Shown in pieces: positions 45,773 to 53,895 of a stretch of DNA of 64,000 nt. A program made the translations under genes and the position numbers. Numbering within the stretch: position 1 is the stretch's first letter; the number at the start of each line of letters is the position of its first letter. Source of the stretch: Corynebacterium uberis (lineage in GTDB: Bacteria; Actinomycetota; Actinomycetes; Mycobacteriales; Mycobacteriaceae); contig NZ_CP085051.1 in NCBI RefSeq assembly GCF_020616335.1, positions 682,001 to 746,000 of the forward strand. The letters run 5' to 3'. The notes under the pieces are model-generated. The model saw nothing but the letters and a program-made list of their open reading frames with translations, had not been told where the DNA came from and did no database searches.

Positions 45773-46735
45773 ATGAATGCTCCTATAGAGAACCACGTAC
45801 ATGCGGTAAAGACTGTCGTTGTCCCGGCGGCAGGATTGGGTACGCGGTTCCTTCCGGCGACCAAGACCGTTCCCAAGGAGCTCCTGCCCGTGGTGGACAC
45901 CCCTGGCATTGAGCTGATTGCTGATGAGGCCGCTTCTTTGGGGGCCTCGCGGCTGGCGGTGATCACCTCGCCGAACAAGGAGGGCGTGCTCGCGCACTTC
46001 GATCCGGCCCCGGAGTTGGAACAGACCCTTCATGAGCGCGGCAAGGACGAACAGCTGCGCAAGGTGCAGCACTCCAGTCACATTATCGACGCCGTCCCCG
46101 TCACCCAGGATCGTCCCCTCGGCCTGGGGCACGCGGTATCCCTGGCGGAAAGCGTCCTGGATGATGATGAAGACGTGGTGGCCGTCATGCTTCCGGATGA
46201 CCTTGTCCTTCCCATGGGCGTGATGGAAAAGATGGCGCAGGTGCGCCGGGAGTACGGCGGCTCCGTGCTGTGTGCCTTTGTTGTTCCCCACGAGGAGGTC
46301 TACAACTACGGCGTCTTCGAGGTGGCGGACCTGCCGGGCGCGGACCCGCGGGTGAAAAAGGTCACCGGCATGGTGGAAAAGCCGGATCCGCAGGATGCGC
46401 CGTCGAACTTCGTTGCCACCGGGCGCTACCTGCTGGACCGGGCCATTTTTGATGCCCTGCGCCGGATCACCCCGGGTAAGGGCGGTGAGCTCCAGCTGAC
46501 GGATGCCATTGAGCTGCTCATCACGGAGGGCCACCCCGTGCACGTGGTCATTCATGAGGGTAAGCGCCATGACCTGGGAAACCCCGGCGGATACATCCCG
46601 GCCTGCGTTGACTATGGGTTGTCTCATCCGGTCTATGGACCGGGCCTGCGCAAGGCCATTGCGGCGATCCTGGCGGAGCATGAGCGCGATGATGACCAGC
46701 AGGATGTTGCGGCGGATGAGGGCCAGCAGCAGTAG
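45773..46735 (+). CDS. galU: UTP-glucose-1-phosphate uridylyltransferase
   Basis: Makes UDP-glucose for trehalose, glycogen and wall polysaccharides. The 320-residue enzyme has the nucleotide-binding loop VVPAAGLGTRFLPATKTVPK (17-36), LPDDLVL near 140, GMVEKPDPQDAPSN and the catalytic-site KRHDLGNPGGYI near 263-274. ATG 45773 stands 8 nt after TAGGGT, a leaderless arrangement. Order fthC/galU/moeA/rimJ is the same as in mycobacteria. Confidence 0.96.
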   Translation: MNAPIENHVHAVKTVVVPAAGLGTRFLPATKTVPKELLPVVDTPGIELIADEAASLGASRLAVITSPNKEGVLAHFDPAPELEQTLHERGKDEQLRKVQHSSHIIDAVPVTQDRPLGLGHAVSLAESVLDDDEDVVAVMLPDDLVLPMGVMEKMAQVRREYGGSVLCAFVVPHEEVYNYGVFEVADLPGADPRVKKVTGMVEKPDPQDAPSNFVATGRYLLDRAIFDALRRITPGKGGELQLTDAIELLITEGHPVHVVIHEGKRHDLGNPGGYIPACVDYGLSHPVYGPGLRKAIAAILAEHERDDDQQDVAADEGQQQ

Positions 46736-47061
46736 TCGGGCAGGAGTAGTCAGGCAGGTGCCGGAGGGCCCGTGTGCGGGGTGCGTGGGCTGTGCGGATT
46801 GTGGTGGTGTCACGCTGCCGGTGGGGGCGGTGGTGTGACTACACTGCATGTGTCCGGGTGCGTGCGGAGCCGCGGTAGGCTTCGGCCCGCGGGCACCACG
46901 GCGTCGGCCGATGCTCGGGTGGCGCCCAGGGCGCTCAACGCCCGGCTGGTGGCCTCCCATTCGGTGGCTTCAGCCGATGGTTGCCAGCACGGTGGTTCCG
47001 GGCACGATGGTTTCTAGCCCGGTGATCGTCAGCCCGATGACCCGAAGAAGGAGGATGGTGC
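46736..47061 (+). promoter_or_regulatory. galU-glp gap
   Basis: No gene is credible in this 326-bp GC-rich gap. Its last part carries the 15-bp tandem repeat listed separately, and AAGGAGG at 47048-47054 is the glp ribosome site. No hairpin with T run was seen after galU. Confidence 0.4.
46975..47034 (+). repeat. Four tandem 15-bp degenerate repeats upstream of glp
   Basis: Consecutive units start at 46975, 46990, 47005 and 47020, with pattern CGRTGRTNNCNRGCM; partial units flank them. They end about 27 bp before the glp start. Could be a variable-number repeat or a regulator-binding array. Confidence 0.7.
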
Positions 47062-48324
47062 GTGCGCTCCGTTGAAGAGCAGTTTGCTGCGGTGACCGCT
47101 GCGGCCACGGTGCCTGAGCCGGTCCGCATATCCATCGTCGATGCGCTGGGCCGTATGTGCGCAGAAGAGGTGGTGGCCACCAACGACCTTCCGGGGTTTA
47201 CCCAGGCCGCCATCGATGGCTATGCTGTGCGCGCAGTGGATCTTGGCGGGGAGCGGGCGCTGGGCTCGGGCCCGCATCCGGCGCCGCCGGCGGATCCCTC
47301 GTTGCCCGTGGTCGGTGAGGTTCCCGCGGGCTCCCAGCAGCCCCTGCGCCTGCAACCACGGCAGGCTGTGCGCGTGCACACCGGCGCGCCCATCCCCACG
47401 CTTGCCGACGCCGTCCTCCCCCTCGACTGGTCCGACCGCGGCCGCCAGCGAGTCATCGCCCACCGTCCGGTGCGCTCCGGGGATTTTGTGCGCCGCCCCG
47501 GCGATGACATTCAGCAAGGCGACGTGGCGGTGACCGCCGGCACGGTGTTGGGGCCGGCACAGATCGGATTGTTGGCCGCGGTGGGCCGCTCCAAAGTATT
47601 GGTCTACCCGCGTCCGCGGGTGTCTGTGATCTCCGTGGGCTCAGAACTGGTCGACATCGACCGCGATCCTGGCCTGGGCCAGATCTTTGATGTCAACTCC
47701 TACTCGCTGGCAGCCGCGGCCAAGGAGGCCGGGGCAGATGTGCACCGGGTGGGTATCGCGGAGGGCGAGTCGCGCCGCCTGGCGGAGATCATTGAGGGCC
47801 AACTGATGCGCTCGGAGATCCTGGTCATCTCCGGTGCGGTCGGCGGCGCGGGCTCGGCGCGCATTCAGCAGGTGCTCAGCCAGCTGGGGGAGATTGATAC
47901 CACCCGGGTGGCCATGCATCCTGGTTCCGTGCAGGGTTTCGGGCGCATCGGCCCGCGCGAGACCCCGGTGTTTTTGTTGCCCGCCAATCCGGTGTCCAGC
48001 CTGGTCATTTTCGAACTCTTCGTGCGCCCGCTTATCCGCCTGAGCTTGGGCAAGCGTGCCGCCACCCGGCGGACCGTGCGCGCCCGGGCGCTGAACTCCG
48101 TGGCCTCCCTGCCTGGGCGGCGTGGCTATGTCCGCGCGCGGCTGATGCGCGATGCCCAAACCCAGGACTACCTGGTGGAGGGCCTCGGCGGTGCGACTGG
48201 GGCGCCCGCCCACCTGCTCGCGGGGCTGTCCCAGGCCAACGCGATGATTCGTATTCCGGAAGACCATGACCAGATCCGCCCCGGCGCCGTGGTTGATGTG
48301 CTGTTCCTGGCGCAAAACTCCTGA
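47062..48324 (+). CDS. glp: Gephyrin-like protein Glp (MoeA family) of the divisome
   Basis: In C. glutamicum Glp is a MoeA-like protein that binds FtsZ and the membrane receptor GlpR. The 420-residue protein has the full MoeA layout. The N-terminal IDGYAVRA (51-58) and VHTGAPIPTLADAVL (about 105-119) are kept. The catalytic-domain motifs are altered: SGAVGGAGS near 258 instead of SGGVSVGDYD, HPGSVQGFG near 286 instead of KPGKP, and PANPVSS for PGNPVS. This supports a structural rather than enzymatic role. GTG 47062 is 7 nt after AAGGAGG. rimJ begins in its stop (TGATG). Confidence 0.85.
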   Translation: MRSVEEQFAAVTAAATVPEPVRISIVDALGRMCAEEVVATNDLPGFTQAAIDGYAVRAVDLGGERALGSGPHPAPPADPSLPVVGEVPAGSQQPLRLQPRQAVRVHTGAPIPTLADAVLPLDWSDRGRQRVIAHRPVRSGDFVRRPGDDIQQGDVAVTAGTVLGPAQIGLLAAVGRSKVLVYPRPRVSVISVGSELVDIDRDPGLGQIFDVNSYSLAAAAKEAGADVHRVGIAEGESRRLAEIIEGQLMRSEILVISGAVGGAGSARIQQVLSQLGEIDTTRVAMHPGSVQGFGRIGPRETPVFLLPANPVSSLVIFELFVRPLIRLSLGKRAATRRTVRARALNSVASLPGRRGYVRARLMRDAQTQDYLVEGLGGATGAPAHLLAGLSQANAMIRIPEDHDQIRPGAVVDVLFLAQNS

Positions 48325-49016
48325 TGTTTGACCTCTTTGGCGTGGCGGCACGCCGCTTCGCCCGCCCCGCATACGGCCCGGTTGATCCGGTGCATCCCGG
48401 CTGGCCAGAATCCACGCCCCAGGTGTGCCTCCCGGACGGGACCCGGGTACGGCTGCGCCCCCTGCTGCGCCGCGACGGGGAGGACTGGAGCCAGTTGCGC
48501 ATCCTGGATGAGGAGCGCCTGCGCCCGGTCGAGCCGACGGTCAACGGATCCTGGGCCCTGGCGCACAGCGCCACCCAGTGGTGGTCCTACCTGTCCGGCA
48601 TGCGCGATGCCGCTTTAGGCGGCACGGTGGTGCCACTGGTTATTGAGGTCGATGGGCATTTCGGCGGGCAGGTGACGCTGGGGGGCATTCAGCACGGCGC
48701 GGCAAGCGAATGCTGGATTGGGTATTGGGTGTATTCGGGTTTGTGGGGCAGGGGCATAGCTACTGCCGCGTGCGCGCTGGGCGTCGATCACGCGGTTGAC
48801 CGGGTGGGTTTGCACCGGGTGACGGCAACGTACCTGGACAGCAATCCGGCCTCGGGGGCGGTGCTGGCGCATAACGGTTTTGAGCAGGAAGGGTATCTGC
48901 GGGCCAATCTGCATATTGATGGCCGCTGGCAGGACCATTATTTTGTGGCGCGACTAGCCGGTCCTTTTCCCGGTAGTTGTGTGGCGGACCTGCGCGAACA
49001 GGGGCGCGTGCGGTGA
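48324..49016 (+). CDS. GNAT acetyltransferase, RimJ-like
   Basis: A 230-residue N-acetyltransferase. LPDGTRVRLRPLLRRDGEDW starts the domain; GYWVYSGLWGRGIATAACAL (about 133-152) is the acetyl-CoA-binding segment; TATYLDSNPASGAVLAHNGF EQEGYL completes the fold. RimJ acetylates the N-terminus of ribosomal S5 in E. coli, but the substrate of the actinobacterial member between glp and glpR is unknown. It overlaps the glp stop by one base; the conserved three-gene order suggests functional linkage. Confidence 0.9.
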   Translation: MFDLFGVAARRFARPAYGPVDPVHPGWPESTPQVCLPDGTRVRLRPLLRRDGEDWSQLRILDEERLRPVEPTVNGSWALAHSATQWWSYLSGMRDAALGGTVVPLVIEVDGHFGGQVTLGGIQHGAASECWIGYWVYSGLWGRGIATAACALGVDHAVDRVGLHRVTATYLDSNPASGAVLAHNGFEQEGYLRANLHIDGRWQDHYFVARLAGPFPGSCVADLREQGRVR

Positions 49017-49166
49017 ATGGTGTGCGGTTTTAGCCGTTTTTGAGTCTGAGTGTTGCGGCGTGCCTCCAAAAGGGGGGCCTTAAGGGGCCTTATCCTGGGG
49101 TGACCGTGAGCCGTCGCCCTCGGCTTGTGGGTCAATGCAGTGCGATCCCGAAAGGCGGATGATCCC

Positions 49167-50369
49167 GTGAACAGCGGACTGTTGATTGCCGTGATAGCGG
49201 TGCTATGGCTTTTTGTCCTGGCACCGTTGATTCAAGGCGCGCGCAAACCGGTGTCTCGGGCAGGCGATGCCTTTGATGAGACCCGGGTGGTCTATCAGGG
49301 AGGAACCGATATTCCCGCTTCTCGACGCCGCCCGCGCCTGCGCCCCAGCGACGTGCGCCCGGCACTGCAGGATGACGAGGACGAAGAAGACTATGAGCTG
49401 GTAGACGCGGCGGACATCATCGTCGATGAGGATGCCCCGGCGGCGTCGGGACGCGTGAAGGGGACGGCCGTGGCGCTGCGCGGTTACCTTTCTGCGCGCC
49501 TGCACCACCACGAGGAGCAGGCCGCCGATGCGCATGATGCGGACACCGTCGAGGGCGAGGTGGTCGGGGGATCGCACGCCCTGAGCCGCGCTGACCTCGA
49601 CCATGCTGAGGAAAGCGCTTCACTCGATGAGGCGCCGGAGCAGGAGCCGCTGACCGAGACGGACAACGCCGTCGATGAGACGGATGAGGTGCAGGCACAG
49701 CCCTTCGAGCATGACGATTCCTACACCGACCCGCAGGACCTGCTTTACGGGGCACCAGCAGATGCGGCAGGCCCGGCTGACCCGGCCGACCAGGCTGGCG
49801 CAACGGCGGCACAGCTCGCGCCGGACGCGGCGGCAGAGGAGGAAAGCACCACGGCCGCAGAGGCGCGGTTGAGCACCGCAGACCTGACCGCGGAAGACTA
49901 CGAGTTCGCCGCGGCCCGTCGCGGGCGGGGCAGCTGGGACCCAGAGGCAGACGCCCGCGTGGCCACCACCCGCTACCAGCGCCGCCAGCGCGCCCTGCTC
50001 ATCCTGGCCGGGGCTGTGGCCTTGGCTGTGGCCGCCGGGTTTATCTGGGGCGGCTGGGCGTGGAGCGCCACCGTGATCACCGGCGCGTTGTTGGTGAGCT
50101 ACCTGGTGGCCCTGCGCCGTCAGGTCCAGCAGGAAGAGCAGCTGCGTCGGCGGCGTATCCAGCACCTGCGCCGCGCCCGCCTGGGCGTGCGCCACCGCGA
50201 CGATGATGCGCTGCACATCCCCCGGCAGCTGCGCCGCCCAGGGGCGGTGGTCCTGGAGCTGGACGATGCCAGCCCGGATTTCCACCACCTGCGCACCGTG
50301 ACGCGCCCCGTCGCAGACCGTGACCGCACGAGCCGGCACCTGGACTATGACACCCGAGTAGCGGGCTGA
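49167..50369 (+). CDS. glpR: Divisome membrane protein SepX/GlpR
   Basis: The membrane receptor of Glp (SepX in Streptomyces), acting in septum formation. The 400-residue protein has the first helix at the very N-terminus (NSGLLIAVIAVLWLFVLAPL, residues 2-21), then a long acidic, disordered region (about 40-260). A hairpin of two helices (about 277-318) and a basic cytoplasmic end follow. This topology with an N-terminal helix followed by an Arg-rich QGARKPVSRAGD is as in the family. GTG 49167 follows AAAGGCGG. Assignment rests on topology plus the glp-rimJ-glpR order. Confidence 0.85.
   Translation: MNSGLLIAVIAVLWLFVLAPLIQGARKPVSRAGDAFDETRVVYQGGTDIPASRRRPRLRPSDVRPALQDDEDEEDYELVDAADIIVDEDAPAASGRVKGTAVALRGYLSARLHHHEEQAADAHDADTVEGEVVGGSHALSRADLDHAEESASLDEAPEQEPLTETDNAVDETDEVQAQPFEHDDSYTDPQDLLYGAPADAAGPADPADQAGATAAQLAPDAAAEEESTTAAEARLSTADLTAEDYEFAAARRGRGSWDPEADARVATTRYQRRQRALLILAGAVALAVAAGFIWGGWAWSATVITGALLVSYLVALRRQVQQEEQLRRRRIQHLRRARLGVRHRDDDALHIPRQLRRPGAVVLELDDASPDFHHLRTVTRPVADRDRTSRHLDYDTRVAG
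49317..49329 (+). repeat. Dispersed 13-bp word (N=C) in glpR
   Basis: GCTTCTCGACGCC, in frame as Ala-Ser-Arg-Arg. Confidence 0.85.
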
Positions 50370-50387
50370 TGACCGCATAGCACTAAG

Positions 50388-50458
50388 CTGATTACCAGGC
50401 ACACCTTCCGCAGGGAACCCCGCCCAGGGCCCTGCGGCTTCTTTGTGGCCGTAATCAG
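50388..50458 (+). terminator. Nested hairpin after glpR
   Basis: CCGCAGGG (50408-50415) pairs with CCCTGCGG (50430-50437), followed by CTTCTTTG. An outer pair CTGATTAC (50388-50395) with GTAATCAG (50451-50458) encloses it. Confidence 0.75.
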
Positions 50459-50505
50459 GTGCCCTTCATCCAGGAGGGCACAAACAGGGTAGGAACAGGA
50501 ACTCC

Positions 50506-51246
50506 ATGACCATAATTCAGCGTGGCGAGGCGAGCCCGCAGTCAGTTCATGAACACCAGGTATATAAGACGCAAGCCACCCGCATCCCCGCGGGCCACCA
50601 CATTGCGCGTTGGGCGATCTTCTTCCTCGGCGCCTTTGTCATGTCGCTGGGAGTGGCCATCATGGTCCACGGCGGGCTGGGAACGTCTCCCATCTCCTCG
50701 TGGCCGGCCGTGATGATGCTGGCAACGCCGCTGACCTTCGGGCAGCTCAACATCCTGATCAGCCTGTTGTTTTTTCTGCTGCAAATCCCGCTGCTGCGCC
50801 GGCGTTTCAAGCCGCTCCAGCTCGTCCAGCTGCCGCTGTGTTTCGTCTTTGGGTTCTTTTGTGACTTTGGCCTGCAGTTGACCAGTTGGGTCCAGCCGGA
50901 GGGCTACGCCCAGCAGTGGCTGGTCACCGTCGTCGGCGCGATCATCATGAGCATGGGTGTTTATATTCAGGTGCAGCCCAAGGTGACCTACCTGCCGGGG
51001 GAGGGCCTGGTCATGGCGCTGGCTTTTGTGAGCAAGCGCAGCTTTGGTACCTGCAAGCAGATCTTCGACTGGACGCTGGTGCTCATCTCCGTGGTGTGTT
51101 CCTTTGCGTTCCTGCACGAGCTGGCGGGGATCCGTGAGGGCACGATCTTTGCCGCCTTCGCCATCGGCGGGTTGACCAAGGTGTATGCGCGTATTCACGC
51201 GGATCTGCGGCGGTGGTGGGCCGATCGGGCGGCTCGTAAAGCCTAG
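50506..51246 (+). CDS. YczE/YitT-type membrane protein (DUF6198-like)
   Basis: A 246-residue protein with five to six helices. IFFLGAFVMSLGVAIMVHGG LGTSPISS (about 38-65) is the signature start of the YczE family, and LPGEGLVMALA and FGTCKQIFDWTLVLIS (about 165-195) follow. The role is unknown; homologues in Bacillus are linked to export of lipopeptide or to metabolite transport. The ATG has AGGAACAGGAA upstream. It is monocistronic between the glpR terminator and tRNA-Ala. Confidence 0.85.
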   Translation: MTIIQRGEASPQSVHEHQVYKTQATRIPAGHHIARWAIFFLGAFVMSLGVAIMVHGGLGTSPISSWPAVMMLATPLTFGQLNILISLLFFLLQIPLLRRRFKPLQLVQLPLCFVFGFFCDFGLQLTSWVQPEGYAQQWLVTVVGAIIMSMGVYIQVQPKVTYLPGEGLVMALAFVSKRSFGTCKQIFDWTLVLISVVCSFAFLHELAGIREGTIFAAFAIGGLTKVYARIHADLRRWWADRAARKA

Positions 51247-51322
51247 CTGAGCTGGGGTTTCGTCTGCTGGCGGCCAGGGGTGTAGAGTATGTATCCGTTG
51301 CGCACCCCCGGTGCACAGCCGC

Positions 51323-51395
51323 GGGGCTATAGCTCAGTTGGTAGAGCGTCGCGTTCGCAATGCGAAGGTCTGGGGTTCGATTCCCCATAGCTCCA
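51323..51395 (+). tRNA. tRNA-Ala (anticodon CGC)
   Basis: A 73-nt cloverleaf: acceptor GGGGCTA/TAGCTCC with the G3-U70 alanine identity pair, D arm GCTC/GAGC, anticodon stem TCGCG/TGCGA with loop TTCGCAA (anticodon CGC), T arm with GGTTCGATT. CCA not encoded. A TAGAGT box lies about 40 nt upstream. Confidence 0.96.
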
Positions 51396-51400
51396 CAATT

Positions 51401-51436
51401 CCCCCTCACCAGGGCTCCTGGTGAGGGGTTTTTCTT
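51401..51436 (+). terminator. tRNA-Ala terminator
   Basis: A perfect 12-bp stem (CCCCTCACCAGG with CCTGGTGAGGGG), 3-nt loop, then TTTTTCTT. Confidence 0.95.
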
Positions 51437-51444
51437 ATTGGCCC

Positions 51445-52101
51445 TTAGCTGCGGCGCCGGCCGTGGGCATCCCACAGCCCTGAGCAGCCGCGGCGATGGG
51501 AATCGAGCAGGTGGGTGTCTACCACCCCGATGGCCTCCATGAGCGCGAAGATGGTGGTGGGCCCGACGAAACTGAAGCCTCGGCGCTTGAGCTCTTTAGC
51601 CAGGGCGCGGGATTCCGGGGACTGGGAGGGCACCTCGTCCATGGTGCGTGGCAGCGGCGTGACGTCAGGCTGGTAGGACCAGATCAGGGCGGGCAGCCCG
51701 CCCTCGGCGCGCAGGGCGATGGTGGCGCGGGCGTTGGTGATGGCGGCGGTGATTTTGCGCTCGTTGCGGATGATCGCGGCGTCGGCACGCAATCGGGCAA
51801 CATCCGCGGGGGTGAAGGCGGCGACGGCGTCCGGATCAAAGCCTGCGAAGGCGGTGCGGAAGGCCGGTCGCTTGCGCAAGATGGTCTCCCAGGACAGGCC
51901 AGCCTGGAAGCCTTCGAGGACCAGGCGTTCGAAGACGCCGACCTCGTCGCGGACGGGCACGCCCCACTCGGTGTCGTAGTAGTGCTGGAGCAGTGGTGTG
52001 CGCGTGGCCCACGGTGGGCGGCGCAGCCCATCGGGGCTCAGGGTGGTGCCGGATGCTGGATGCTGGTTAGGGGTGGAGGTCTCCACGGGCGTACTATTCA
52101 T
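51445..52101 (-). CDS. tag: DNA-3-methyladenine glycosylase I family protein
   Basis: Removes 3-methyladenine from alkylated DNA. The 218-residue protein has the family core YDTEWGVPVRDEVGVFERLV, LEGFQAGLSWETILRKR, and RRGFSFVGPTTIFALMEAIG (about 173-192) with DTH. E. coli Tag holds a structural zinc through Cys4, His17, His175 and Cys179; here the first two positions are Pro/Ala and Tyr (PPWATRT, HYYDTEWG), so the zinc snap is probably absent. Helix-hairpin-helix residues seem intact. Confidence 0.88.
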   Translation of the reverse strand: MNSTPVETSTPNQHPASGTTLSPDGLRRPPWATRTPLLQHYYDTEWGVPVRDEVGVFERLVLEGFQAGLSWETILRKRPAFRTAFAGFDPDAVAAFTPADVARLRADAAIIRNERKITAAITNARATIALRAEGGLPALIWSYQPDVTPLPRTMDEVPSQSPESRALAKELKRRGFSFVGPTTIFALMEAIGVVDTHLLDSHRRGCSGLWDAHGRRRS

Positions 52102-52176
52102 ACTTTCATAGACTGCTGTGGGAGCCGGATGGCTCCCGGCGGGTGGACCGGGGTGGCTAGGAGGATTGACTCAAGT

Positions 52177-53430
52177 ATGACTGGTGCGCACATCGCGTCG
52201 ACGCCACGGCGGGCAAAGCCGGTGGTGGGCGCGGTTTCGGGGTTCATTGCCGTGGCGCTGGCCGCGGTGAACCTACGTCCCGCGATCGCCGCGGTAGGCG
52301 CGGTGCTCGATGAGATGATGCGCGACCTCAACGCGCCCGGGGTGATCTCCGGCATTATCACCGCGTTGCCGGGTGCGTGCTTTGCGCTGTTTGGTGTCGC
52401 CGCCGTCCCGCTGGCGCGCCGGTGGAGTCTGTCCGGGGTGCTCGTCGCGGCGATGGTGCTGGAGGTGTGCGGGCAGGCGGTGCGTCCCCTGTCTTCTTCC
52501 GCGTGGGCGTTCGTCGCCTTGACTGCCCCGGTCCTGGTGGGCATCGCGGTGGTCAACGTGCTGCTGCCGGCGTGGGTCAAGGCGGCCGGTGGGCGCCACA
52601 CTGTGCTGTGGATGACGGTCTACACCACGGTCCTGGGCCTGGGTTCGGCCCTGGGGCCGCTGTCTCCGCTGCTGTTTCCCGGGTCCCAGTCGGCCGCCGG
52701 GGGCAGCGGGGACCAGGTGTGGCGGTGGGCCGTCGGCGTGTGGGCTATTCCCGCGGCGATCCAGCTGGTCATGTGGGCCTGGGTGCACCTGCGCACCGCG
52801 CTTCCGGCGGCACCGGCCGCCGCGGCCACCGCGGGCACGAGCATGTGGCGCAGCCCCCTGGCGGTGGCCATCATGTTCTTCTTTGGACTGCAATCCATGA
52901 ACGCCTACGTGCAGATGGGCTGGCTGCCCAAGATGCTTATCGACGCCTCCGTCGCTCCCGGCACCGCAGCCGCCTGCCTGGCGGTCATCGGGCTGCTCGG
53001 CATCGTCGGCGGGCTGTTCGTGCCCACGCTCATCGCGCGGGTGCCGCACACCGGCGTGCTGGCCATCGCGTTTTCGTGCTGCACCCTGACCGGGTACGTC
53101 GGCCTCATCCTCGCCCCTGCGGCCGCCCCCTACCTGTGGGCGACGCTGCTGGGTATCGGCGGCTTCTGCTTTGTCACCGCGCTTGCCCTTATCCCGCAGC
53201 GCACCACCACGCCCCTGATCACCGCGCGGCTGTCCGGGTTCGTCCAGCCAGTCGGCTACCTCCTTGCCGCTGGCGGGCCCTTCCTGGTGGGCGTGGTGTT
53301 CAACGCCACGGGTACGTGGCGGCCCATTCTGATCGGCCTGGCGGTCTCCGCGGTGGTGATGGGGGCCGTCGGCTGGAAGGCCGGTAGCCCCGGAAACGTG
53401 GACAATCAGCTCGCGGCCCACGCGGACTAG
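52177..53430 (+). CDS. Major facilitator superfamily transporter (CynX/NimT type)
   Basis: A 417-residue carrier with twelve helices. The first helices contain NLRPAIAAVGAVLDEMMRDL (about 31-50), the hallmark of the cyanate/2-nitroimidazole (CynX/NimT) branch, and GACFALFGVAAVPLARRWSL follows. The substrate cannot be predicted; relatives move cyanate, nitroimidazoles or act as drug exporters. The ATG at 52177 is preceded by AGGAGG. Divergent from tag by 75 bp. Confidence 0.88.
   Translation: MTGAHIASTPRRAKPVVGAVSGFIAVALAAVNLRPAIAAVGAVLDEMMRDLNAPGVISGIITALPGACFALFGVAAVPLARRWSLSGVLVAAMVLEVCGQAVRPLSSSAWAFVALTAPVLVGIAVVNVLLPAWVKAAGGRHTVLWMTVYTTVLGLGSALGPLSPLLFPGSQSAAGGSGDQVWRWAVGVWAIPAAIQLVMWAWVHLRTALPAAPAAAATAGTSMWRSPLAVAIMFFFGLQSMNAYVQMGWLPKMLIDASVAPGTAAACLAVIGLLGIVGGLFVPTLIARVPHTGVLAIAFSCCTLTGYVGLILAPAAAPYLWATLLGIGGFCFVTALALIPQRTTTPLITARLSGFVQPVGYLLAAGGPFLVGVVFNATGTWRPILIGLAVSAVVMGAVGWKAGSPGNVDNQLAAHAD
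52935..52947 (+). repeat. Dispersed 13-bp word (N=A) in the MFS gene
   Basis: GCTTATCGACGCC, in frame as Leu-Ile-Asp-Ala. Confidence 0.85.
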
Positions 53431-53490
53431 CCGGGCGTTGGGGGGCGGGTGACATCGCCGCGCAGCAGTGCGCCGGGTACCCTGTGTGCC

Positions 53491-53895
53491 ATGGATAGGC
53501 CGGTAGTCAGGGATGCAGCACTGCTGATTTTCCGTGCAATTTTGGGGTTGGTGTTCATCGTTCACGGGTGGCGCATCCTTTTTCAAGACGGGATCACCGC
53601 CACGGCTGAGCAGTTCGCCGCCTGGGGAGTGCCGCAGGCTACCGTGTCCACCTGGATCGCCGGCGTGGTCCAACTCCTGGGCGGCGGCCTGCTGGTGGTG
53701 GGCTTGTTGAGCACCATCGTCGCCGGCGCCTTGGCCCTGCTGCTGGTTGCGGCCCTGTACTTTGTGCACCTGGGGCCGGACATGCTGGCCGCCCGCGAGG
53801 CCGTGGAGTTTCCCGTGGTCATGCTCGCCGGGCTGCTCATGATCGTTGTCTTCGGCGCCGGGCGCGCCAGCGTGGACGGGGTATTGACCCCATGA
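53491..53895 (+). CDS. DoxX-family membrane protein
   Basis: A 134-residue four-helix membrane protein. RDAALLIFRAILGLVFIVHG (about 6-25) and the pattern with WG, GVVQLLGGGLLVVGLLS and AALYFVHLG (about 65-97) are typical of DoxX/SURF4-like proteins, which in mycobacteria join a redox complex with superoxide dismutase. ATG 53491 is 7 nt after TACCCT (leaderless). The stop overlaps the next start (ATGA), so the two genes are co-translated. Confidence 0.85.
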   Translation: MDRPVVRDAALLIFRAILGLVFIVHGWRILFQDGITATAEQFAAWGVPQATVSTWIAGVVQLLGGGLLVVGLLSTIVAGALALLLVAALYFVHLGPDMLAAREAVEFPVVMLAGLLMIVVFGAGRASVDGVLTP

